Assembly (NCBI GenBank): GCA_937896505.1
Contig: CALBNP010000092.1
Span: 1 to 5,484, forward strand
Origin: an uncultured Bacteroidales bacterium
GTDB taxonomy: Bacteria > Bacteroidota > Bacteroidia > Bacteroidales > F082
Direction: 5' to 3'
Length of the DNA stretch: 5,484 nucleotides
In this document: one piece after another, positions 1 to 4,977 of the stretch
Layout of the letters: every line of letters begins with the position of its first letter
Numbering within the stretch: position 1 is the first letter of the stretch
Translations under genes and position numbers: made by a program
Notes under the pieces: model-generated
The model's input: the letters and a program-made list of their open reading frames with translations, nothing else
Databases searched by the model: none
Told to the model about the DNA's origin: nothing

Positions 1-3
1 AAT

Positions 4-78
4 GGGACGGTAGCTCAGTTGGTTTAGAGCGCATGCTTGACAGGCATGAGGTCACAAGTTCGATCCTTGTTCGCCCCA
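4..78 (+). tRNA. tRNA-Val (anticodon GAC)
   Basis: A 75-base cloverleaf can be folded by eye. The acceptor 5' strand is 4-10, the D stem is 13-16/27-30 (fully paired), the anticodon stem is 32-36/44-48 with loop 37-43 and anticodon GAC at 39-41, the T stem is 54-58/66-70 with loop TTCGATC, the acceptor 3' strand is 71-77 and the discriminator A is 78. It reads valine codons GTC and GTT. CCA is not encoded (A78 is followed by CA), so the end must be added after transcription. One oddity is that acceptor position 4 (A7) faces C74, an A.C mismatch, and the seventh pair is G.T; the other five pairs are Watson-Crick. Its promoter lies outside the window. Confidence 0.95.
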
Positions 79-82
79 CACG

Positions 83-103
83 AAACGCCTTAGGGCGTTT
101 TTT
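83..103 (+). terminator. Intrinsic terminator after the first tRNA-Val
   Basis: A perfect 7-bp stem, AAACGCC (83-89) with GGCGTTT (94-100), has a 4-base loop, and the T run covers 98-103. It ends the tRNA-Val(GAC) transcript only a few bases after the mature 3' end. It also leaves just ten bases before the next tRNA, so either that tRNA depends on readthrough or its promoter overlaps this element. Confidence 0.75.
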
Positions 104-113
104 CGTAAACGGA

Positions 114-188
114 GGGACGTTAGCCCAGTTGGTTTAGAGCGCTGCCTTCACACGGCAGAGGTCACTGGTTCGAGTCCAGTACGTCCCA
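114..188 (+). tRNA. tRNA-Val (anticodon CAC)
   Basis: A 75-base cloverleaf. The acceptor stem GGGACGT (114-120) pairs perfectly with ACGTCCC (181-187), the anticodon stem is 142-146/154-158 with loop TTCACAC and anticodon CAC at 149-151, the T stem is 164-168/176-180 with loop TTCGAGT, and the discriminator A is 188. It reads the GTG valine codon, which many bacteria leave to a TAC tRNA. CCA is not encoded. One oddity is that the D stem, 123-126 with 137-140, contains one C.A mismatch (C125 against A138), where the first tRNA has a T-A pair. The D region is otherwise identical to that of the neighbouring tRNA-Val, suggesting common descent. Confidence 0.95.
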
Positions 189-196
189 CAGCAAAG

Positions 197-229
197 AAAG
201 TCAGCAAGCAACGCTGGCTTTATTTTTTT
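197..229 (+). terminator. Intrinsic terminator after the second tRNA-Val
   Basis: A 9-bp stem with one T.G wobble, AAAGTCAGC (197-205) with GCTGGCTTT (213-221), has a 7-base loop and is followed by A and seven T residues (223-229). It is a textbook rho-independent terminator for the tRNA-Val(CAC) transcript. The transporter start codon lies only 12 bases downstream. Confidence 0.85.
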
Positions 230-241
230 GTCGGAAAGAGA

Positions 242-1144
242 ATGCAAAAGCTCAAGAGTTACGTACTGCCGATTGCCCTCCTGCTGGGCTGGTTGTTGCA
301 CCGCTACTGCGCGATGTTCAGTTTCATAGTCCCCTATCTCATTTTCACCATCTTGCTGTTGACCTTCTCGGCCGTCGATATCAAGAAGCTGAAATTCAAC
401 ATGCTATTCGTTTGGATTATCATGTTCCAAGTGGTCGTGAGCATGGGCGGCTACGCTTTGCTGAAGGCCTTGGGGGGTAACGAGATTATCGCCGAAGGCA
501 TCCTCGTAGGCGTGCTTTGTCCAGTAGCGGCTTCGGTGGCCGTCATCAGCTGCATGTTGGGAGCCAACCGCGAGACGGTGACGAGCTACACCATCATCGG
601 CAACCTAATGGTCTCGGTGGTCGCACCTATTTATTTTTCTTTTGTGGGCGTGCAACAAGATTTGCCTTTCTTCGAGTCGTTCCTGCCCATATTCAAGCGC
701 GTCGGCACCGTAATCGGACTGCCTTTCTTTGCAGCGTGGGCATTACAGGCATGGCTACCTAAAGTGAGCGGATTCCTCGCCCATTACAAGGGACTCTCCT
801 TCTATCTTTGGGCAATGGCGTTGCTTTTGAACCTTGGCCAGACCATCGACTTCATCTTCCTTCACGGAGAAGGCAACTGGAACAGCATCATCTGGCTCGG
901 TGTTGAAGCATTGATTTTCTGCATCATACAGTTTGGTTTTGGCAAATGGTTAGGCAGCAAATATGGCGACACCATCTCAGGCGGGCAGCTGCTCGGACAG
1001 AAAAACACAGCCATGGGCATCTGGATGGCCAACTATTATTTGCACCCACTGGCATCCGTCTATCTCGCCTTCTATTCCATTTTCCAAAATGTCTTCAACA
1101 GCTGGCAGATTTGGCACTTTGGGAAGTTGAGAGCTGAAAGTTGA
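242..1144 (+). CDS. BASS-family (bile acid:sodium symporter-like) membrane transporter
   Basis: This 300-residue, strongly hydrophobic protein has about nine or ten membrane segments (approximately residues 7-22, 25-42, 53-75, 85-106, 113-137, 148-172, 184-205, 213-237 and 255-290, the last probably two). Two regions fit the crossover helices of the BASS superfamily: a GANRETVTSYTIIGN stretch at 107-121 and GQKNTAMG at 252-259, resembling the family's G-x-Q-N motif near TM9. Family members are mostly sodium-coupled importers of organic anions; bacterial substrates include bile acids, pantoate-like compounds and 2-oxoacids. The actual substrate here cannot be read from sequence. The length is normal for the family. 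The start has only a weak purine-rich GGAAAGAGA before it. The final residues LRAES and the TGA stop are encoded by the heptamer repeat array that follows. No promoter is obvious in the 53 bases between the tRNA and the ATG. Confidence 0.8.
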   Translation: MQKLKSYVLPIALLLGWLLHRYCAMFSFIVPYLIFTILLLTFSAVDIKKLKFNMLFVWIIMFQVVVSMGGYALLKALGGNEIIAEGILVGVLCPVAASVAVISCMLGANRETVTSYTIIGNLMVSVVAPIYFSFVGVQQDLPFFESFLPIFKRVGTVIGLPFFAAWALQAWLPKVSGFLAHYKGLSFYLWAMALLLNLGQTIDFIFLHGEGNWNSIIWLGVEALIFCIIQFGFGKWLGSKYGDTISGGQLLGQKNTAMGIWMANYYLHPLASVYLAFYSIFQNVFNSWQIWHFGKLRAES

Positions 1145-1259
1145 GAGTTGAAAGTTGAGAGCTGAGAGTTGAAAGTTGAGAGTTGAGAGTTGAGAGTTAA
1201 GAGTTGAGAGCTGAGAGTTAAGAGTTGAGAGCTGAGAGTTGAAAGTTGAGAGTTGAGAG
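1127..1259 (+). repeat. Heptamer tandem array, 19 units of consensus TTGAGAG
   Basis: Nineteen consecutive 7-base units fill 133 bases without interruption. Variants differ only at positions 1 (T/C), 3 (G/A) and 5 (G/A): TTGAGAG (10), CTGAGAG (3), TTGAAAG (3), TTAAGAG (2) and CTGAAAG (1). A 35-base, five-unit block is perfectly duplicated at 1155-1189 and 1225-1259. The + strand is G/A/T-rich and almost lacks C. Because seven is not a multiple of three, TGA falls in all three forward frames within 21 bases, whereas the reverse strand (CTCTCAA units) has no stops. I recall similar heptamer tracts between genes in Bacteroides and Prevotella; their role is not known to me. It overlaps the last codons of the transporter gene. 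Confidence 0.95.
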
Positions 1260-1289
1260 CGAGGAAGTAGAAACGTTTTGTTGAATATA

Positions 1290-1321
1290 TTTGCTCCATA
1301 TCAATATATTTCCTATATTTG
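1290..1321 (+). promoter_or_regulatory. Bacteroidetes-type promoter for the aminotransferase gene
   Basis: A TTTG -33 element (1290-1293) is followed by a 20-base spacer and a perfect TAnnTTTG -7 element, TATATTTG (1314-1321). This matches the promoter of the Bacteroidetes primary sigma factor. Transcription should begin near 1327, giving a leader of about 60 bases to the ATG at 1388. The leader is A/T-rich with no Shine-Dalgarno sequence, as is usual in this phylum. A second copy of TATATTTGC lies at 1286-1294, overlapping the -33 element. Confidence 0.8.
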
Positions 1322-1387
1322 CAGTCCTTTTACGTTCATCAACTGAATTTAGACAATTAAATCATTATAAATCAAACACAAACTGAA
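1322..1387 (+). other. 5' leader of the aminotransferase gene
   Basis: These 66 bases between promoter and start codon are A/T-rich and have no GGAGG-like site. Only a weak AT stem (ATTTA with TAAAT, about 1347-1362) is visible. I see no riboswitch or attenuator fold. The A-rich tract just before the ATG is the usual translation-start context in Bacteroidetes. Confidence 0.45.
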
Positions 1388-2707
1388 ATGATGCAAAACA
1401 ATATCGTTCCCGCCGAATTGGTTAGCAAGATGTTTGCCGAAAGCGGTTTGGCCTGCATTGGCAAAGCCGGTATCCGCGAAATCAACAAGTTGGCTCGTGA
1501 CATCGAAGCTACCTCTGGCAAGAAGTTCATCCACATGGAAATCGGAAATCCTGGTCTGCCAGCCGCCAAGGTAGGCGTTGAAGCCCAAATCAAGGCTCTG
1601 CAAGACGGCGTTGCCGCCAATTATCCCGCCATCGACGGTGCTCCAGTACTGAAGAAAGAAGCCTCTCGCTTCATCAAGATGTTCCTCGACCTCGACGTTG
1701 ACCCAGCCAACTGCATACCTACCGTTGGTTCCATGCAAGGCGCTTTCGCTTCGTTCATGATTTGCGGCCACCTCAACAAGCAGAAGAGCACCATCCTCTT
1801 CATCGACCCAGGTTTCCCTGTCCACAAGTTCCAGAACCGCGTTCTCGGCGTCCCGATGGAACACTTCGACATCTACGAATACCGTGGCGAGAAATTGCGC
1901 GCCAAGATGGAAGAGATGCTCAGCAAGGGCAACATCCACAGCGTGCTTTACTCCAACCCTAACAACCCGACATGGGTGTGCCTCACCGACGAAGAACTAC
2001 GCATCATCGGTGAAGTGTGTAACAAATACGACGTCATCGTCATGGAAGATCTCGCCTACTTCGGCATGGACTTTCGCAAGGACTACAGTCATCCTGGCGT
2101 TGCTCCTTTCCAACCCACCGTTGGCAAGTATGCCGACAACTACCTGCTGATGATTTCAAGCTCGAAGGCCTTCAGCTATGCCGGCGAACGCTGCGCCATC
2201 CTCGGCATCAGCGACAAGCTCGCCAAGCGTCACTATGCCGACCTGAAAGAATTCTGCGGTCAGGAAGTGTTCCTCCGCGGCATCCTCTTCGGCGCCTTGC
2301 ACCCACTCACATCAGGTGCTTCACATTCAGCCCAATACGCTCTTGCAGCCGTCATGAAAGCCGTGAGCGATGGTACTTACAACTATCGTGAAGATGTCCT
2401 CGAATACGGTCGCAAAGCCAAGATGATGAAAGACGCCTTCACAAGCAACAACTTCACCATCACCTACGACGAAGACTGCGGTGAACCTATCGCCGACGGC
2501 TTCTATTTCACCTTCTGCTACCCGGGCTTCACCGGAGCCGACTTGGTGGAAGAGCTTATGTATTACGGCGTTTCGGGCATCTCGCTCGACACCTGCGGTA
2601 GCCAACGCCAAGGTCTGCGTGCCTGCAGCTCGCTCATCCAAAGAGAAGAGATTCCTGTCTTGGCCGAGAGACTGGCAGCTTTCGCAAAAGACCACCCAGT
2701 GAAATAA
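1388..2707 (+). CDS. PLP-dependent aminotransferase, class I/II (fold type I)
   Basis: This 439-residue cytosolic enzyme should move an amino group between an amino acid and a 2-oxoacid. The class I/II motifs occur in order: a GSMQGAF loop at 114-120, SNPNNPT at 189-195 with the cofactor-binding Asn193, EDLAY at 220-224 with Asp221 (pyridine N) and Tyr224, SSSKAFSYAGER at 257-268 with Schiff-base Lys260 and phosphate-binding Arg268, and GLR at 409-411 with the likely substrate-carboxylate Arg411. All catalytic residues are present. It is about 40 residues longer than a typical 390-400-residue member, partly from an N-terminal extension of about 45 residues. The start could be either of two tandem ATGs (1388 or 1391). 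It has its own strong promoter and lies 88 bases before a 2-oxoacid oxidoreductase cluster, suggesting it makes or uses that enzyme's 2-oxoacid. The amino-acid specificity is not deducible. Confidence 0.92.
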   Translation: MMQNNIVPAELVSKMFAESGLACIGKAGIREINKLARDIEATSGKKFIHMEIGNPGLPAAKVGVEAQIKALQDGVAANYPAIDGAPVLKKEASRFIKMFLDLDVDPANCIPTVGSMQGAFASFMICGHLNKQKSTILFIDPGFPVHKFQNRVLGVPMEHFDIYEYRGEKLRAKMEEMLSKGNIHSVLYSNPNNPTWVCLTDEELRIIGEVCNKYDVIVMEDLAYFGMDFRKDYSHPGVAPFQPTVGKYADNYLLMISSSKAFSYAGERCAILGISDKLAKRHYADLKEFCGQEVFLRGILFGALHPLTSGASHSAQYALAAVMKAVSDGTYNYREDVLEYGRKAKMMKDAFTSNNFTITYDEDCGEPIADGFYFTFCYPGFTGADLVEELMYYGVSGISLDTCGSQRQGLRACSSLIQREEIPVLAERLAAFAKDHPVK

Positions 2708-2742
2708 GATAAAAAAAATGCAATGGCAATGATGAATTTCAT

Positions 2743-2750
2743 TATCTTTG
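2743..2750 (+). promoter_or_regulatory. Probable -7 element of an internal promoter for the oxidoreductase cluster
   Basis: TATCTTTG is a perfect match to the Bacteroidetes TAnnTTTG -7 consensus. It lies in the 88-base gap after the aminotransferase stop and would start transcription near 2756, about 40 bases before the ferredoxin ATG at 2796. No TTG-type -33 element is present at the expected distance (around 2718-2722 the sequence is ATGCA), so the promoter may be weaker or activator-dependent. No convincing terminator separates the two genes, so readthrough from the upstream promoter is also likely. Confidence 0.55.
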
Positions 2751-2795
2751 CACCTTGTTTTAATAGATAACACAAAATTCTAAAAACTAATAAAT

Positions 2796-3023
2796 ATGGC
2801 AAAATTCAGAGGAGCCATCGTTGTTGACACCGAGCGTTGCAAGGGATGTTCAGTATGCATCACCGCTTGCCCATGTGGCGTCATCGAACTGGCAAAAGAA
2901 GTAAACGGAAAAGGTTACAATTACGCATTCATGGCCAACCCCGACAAGTGCATTGGCTGCGCAAGCTGCGGCATCACCTGCCCTGACGGCGTGATCAAGG
3001 TCTATAAGAAGGCCATCGAGTAA
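2796..3023 (+). CDS. 2x[4Fe-4S] ferredoxin, delta subunit of 2-oxoacid:ferredoxin oxidoreductase
   Basis: This 75-residue protein carries two complete bacterial-type cluster motifs: Cys15-x2-Cys18-x2-Cys21-x3-Cys25-Pro and Cys52-x2-Cys55-x2-Cys58-x3-Cys62-Pro, plus an extra Cys27. It has no signal peptide or membrane segment, so it is cytosolic. As first gene of a delta-alpha-beta-gamma cluster it should be the electron-transfer subunit, passing electrons from the TPP-bound intermediate to a free ferredoxin. It is short for the role (about 100 residues in many relatives) because it lacks an N-terminal extension. The start at 2796 is preceded by an A/T-rich leader without a Shine-Dalgarno sequence, and the next gene begins 37 bases after its stop. 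A stand-alone ferredoxin with the same fold is possible, but the context argues against it. Confidence 0.9.
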   Translation: MAKFRGAIVVDTERCKGCSVCITACPCGVIELAKEVNGKGYNYAFMANPDKCIGCASCGITCPDGVIKVYKKAIE

Positions 3024-3060
3024 ACCCAACCAATTGTCTAACAATTTAAAATCTTACATA

Positions 3061-4146
3061 ATGGGAGAATTAAAACTGATGAAGGGTAACGAGGCATTGG
3101 CAGAAGCCGCCATCCGCTACGGTGCTGATGCTTATTTCGGATATCCTATCACTCCTCAGTCGGAAGTGATTGAGTATCTGTCGGAACAGAACCCTTACGA
3201 ACGCACCGGCATGGTCGTTCTTCAAGCAGAAAGTGAATTGGCAGCCATCAACATGGTGTATGCTGCTGGCGCAGCTGGCAAGCGCGTCATGACCTCATCA
3301 TCCAGCCCAGGCGTGTGCCTGAAGCAAGAAGGTCTGGCCTACATCGCTGGCGCAGAAGTGCCTTGCGTCTATGCTGACGTGGTTCGTGGCGGCCCGGGTC
3401 TGGGTACCATCCAACCTTCACAAGCTGACTATTTCCAAGCCTGCAAGGGCGGCGGCAATGGCGACTACAACCAAATCGTCCTCGCTCCTGCTTCAGTACA
3501 GGAAATGGCTGACTTCGTGGCTCTCGGCTTCGACATGGCTTTCAAATATCGTATCGCAGTGTGTATCCTCTCCGATGGTGCCATTGGCCAAATGATGGAA
3601 AAGGTCGTCCTTCCTGACCAGAAGGCTCGCTTGACCGAAGAAGAAATCAAGGCTAAGTATCCTTGGGCTCTGACCGGTCGCAAGCGTGGCACGCAACACC
3701 GTGTCATCACTTCTTTGGACCTCGACTCAGCCAAGATGGAAGAGCACAACCGTCACCTCCAGAGAAAGTATGCTGAAATCACGAAGAACGAAACCCGTTG
3801 GGAAGAAATCAACACTGAAGATGCAGAATACGTATTCGTAGCTTACGGTTCAAGCGCCCGTATCGCCCAGAAGGCCGTCCAACTTGGTCGTGCCGAAGGC
3901 CTGAAGGTTGGCTTGCTCCGTCCTATCACCCTGTGGCCTTACCCAACCAAGGCAATCGAAGCCTTGATTGAAAAGGGCGTCAAGGGATTCCTTTCAGTTG
4001 AATTGAGCTGCGGCCAGATGATTGAAGACGTGAAACTCGCCTGCAACGGTCGCGCAAAGGCAGAACACTTCGGCCGCGTCGGTGGTATCATCCACACTCC
4101 AGAAGAAGTTCTCGAAGCTATGAAGAAACAAATTATAGGAGAATAA
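3061..4146 (+). CDS. vorB: 2-oxoacid:ferredoxin oxidoreductase alpha subunit, VorB type
   Basis: This 361-residue subunit pairs with the beta subunit to form the TPP active site. It shows the family signature YPITPQS at 28-34, whose Thr31 is expected to contact the 2-oxoacid; QAESE at 55-59 with Glu57 as the likely TPP-activating glutamate; and VVRGGPGLGT at 107-116 with Arg109 in the substrate pocket. A second domain starts about residue 255 (YVFVAYGSSARIAQKAV), the transketolase C-terminal-like fold. It is a separate alpha subunit, not an alpha-gamma fusion. I chose the ATG at 3061 because the motifs begin right after it; the frame is open to a TTG at 3034, but that gives a non-homologous leader. 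Members of this type are commonly named VorB (3-methyl-2-oxobutanoate), yet 2-oxoglutarate enzymes have the same layout. I am confident of the family and only moderately of the substrate. Confidence 0.9.
   Translation: MGELKLMKGNEALAEAAIRYGADAYFGYPITPQSEVIEYLSEQNPYERTGMVVLQAESELAAINMVYAAGAAGKRVMTSSSSPGVCLKQEGLAYIAGAEVPCVYADVVRGGPGLGTIQPSQADYFQACKGGGNGDYNQIVLAPASVQEMADFVALGFDMAFKYRIAVCILSDGAIGQMMEKVVLPDQKARLTEEEIKAKYPWALTGRKRGTQHRVITSLDLDSAKMEEHNRHLQRKYAEITKNETRWEEINTEDAEYVFVAYGSSARIAQKAVQLGRAEGLKVGLLRPITLWPYPTKAIEALIEKGVKGFLSVELSCGQMIEDVKLACNGRAKAEHFGRVGGIIHTPEEVLEAMKKQIIGE
4137..4141 (+). promoter_or_regulatory. Shine-Dalgarno site of the beta-subunit gene
   Basis: AGGAG lies nine bases before the ATG at 4151, inside the last codons of the alpha gene (encoding I-G-E). 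It is the only canonical Shine-Dalgarno sequence at a gene start in this window and fits translational coupling across the 4-base alpha-beta gap. Confidence 0.55.
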
Positions 4147-4150
4147 GAAA

Positions 4151-4960
4151 ATGGCAGAAATCACATTACAAGATATCATCCAGCCTGAAAATTTGGTTTA
4201 TGAAAAATCAAAGCTGCTGACGGAAAAACCTTTCCACTATTGCCCAGGCTGCGGTCACGGAACCGTTCACCGCATCATCGCTGAAGTTCTCGAAGAACTT
4301 GGCATCGACGAACAGACCATCGGTGTTTCTCCAGTAGGTTGCGCCGTTATGGCTTACGACTATTTCGACGTTGACTTCGTTGAAGCAGCTCACGGCCGTG
4401 CTCCGGCGTGCGCATCAGGTATCAAGCGCGTGTGGCCTAACAAGATCGTCTTCTCCTATCAAGGCGACGGCGACTTGGCTGCTATCGGTACTTGCGAAAC
4501 CATCCACACCTGCAACCGTGGCGAGAACATCACCATGATTTTCGTCAACAACGGTATCTATGGTATGACTGGTGGCCAGATGGCTCCTACCACTCTGGTT
4601 GGCATGAAGACCGCTACGACCCCATACGGCCGTATGCCACAATGGCCTGACGGAACACCTAACAACGGTTTCCCTCTCCAGATCACCAACCTCATCTCAC
4701 AACTTCCTGGCACACGTTACGTCACACGTCAGGCTGTCTATACTCCAGCTGCCGTGCGTAATGCCAAGAAGGCCATCAAGAAGGCTTTCCAGAACCAGAT
4801 GGAAAACAAGAACGGTGTCAACTTCGTTGAAATCGTTTCGAACTGCAATTCCAACTGGAAGATGACAGCCGTCGATGCAAACAAGTGGTTGCAAGAAAAC
4901 ATGCTGCCAGTTTATCCTCTCGGCGACATCAAGGACAACTTCGAGCTGATTAAGAAATAA
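4151..4960 (+). CDS. 2-oxoacid:ferredoxin oxidoreductase beta subunit (TPP-binding)
   Basis: This 269-residue protein binds thiamine pyrophosphate and the catalytic [4Fe-4S] cluster. The N-terminal CPGCGHG (31-37) gives Cys31 and Cys34; Cys64 in SPVGCA and Cys232 in EIVSNC complete four cluster ligands at the spacing expected for KorB/VorB-type beta subunits. The TPP/Mg motif is GDGDLAAIG at 105-113 followed by NNGIYGMTGGQ at 133-143, and HGR at 81-83 is also conserved in the family. The length is normal and nothing is missing. The gene starts four bases after the alpha stop codon and is followed 17 bases later by the gamma gene, so the subunits are co-transcribed. The substrate (branched-chain, aryl or 2-oxoglutarate) is not determined by these motifs. 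Confidence 0.93.
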   Translation: MAEITLQDIIQPENLVYEKSKLLTEKPFHYCPGCGHGTVHRIIAEVLEELGIDEQTIGVSPVGCAVMAYDYFDVDFVEAAHGRAPACASGIKRVWPNKIVFSYQGDGDLAAIGTCETIHTCNRGENITMIFVNNGIYGMTGGQMAPTTLVGMKTATTPYGRMPQWPDGTPNNGFPLQITNLISQLPGTRYVTRQAVYTPAAVRNAKKAIKKAFQNQMENKNGVNFVEIVSNCNSNWKMTAVDANKWLQENMLPVYPLGDIKDNFELIKK

Positions 4961-4977
4961 TTAAAAACTACAAAGCA

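Noticed and set aside
1127..1259. CRISPR array
   Set aside because: The units are 7 bases and contiguous with no spacers, and no cas genes are present.
1072..1299. Reverse-strand open frame of 75 codons with a repetitive LSTLNSQ-like product
   Set aside because: The frame exists because CTCTCAA heptamers contain no stop codon. It has no promoter or start context and overlaps the transporter 3' end, so it is a by-product of the repeat.
1349..1939. Reverse-strand frame of 196 codons
   Set aside because: It is antisense to a clear aminotransferase with all catalytic motifs. Long antisense frames are expected from the C-ending codon bias of this well-expressed gene.
2708..2742. Terminator after the aminotransferase
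   Set aside because: Only a 5-bp AT stem (AATGA with TCATT) is visible, without a following T run. The A-run at 2711-2718 precedes it and is on the wrong side for a + strand terminator.
2327..2773. Reverse-strand frame of 148 codons
   Set aside because: It is also antisense to the aminotransferase, with no recognisable domain or start signal.
2563..2802. Reverse-strand frame whose product includes a signal-peptide-like stretch (MKFIIAIAFFLSYFTG)
   Set aside because: It lies antisense to the aminotransferase 3' end and the A/T-rich gap. The hydrophobic stretch comes from poly-A/T sequence and the rest is low-complexity antisense translation.
3034..3060. Alternative TTG start for the alpha subunit
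   Set aside because: It would add nine residues encoded by the intergenic hairpin, with no family similarity. The ATG at 3061 sits directly before the conserved MKGNEALAEAA region.
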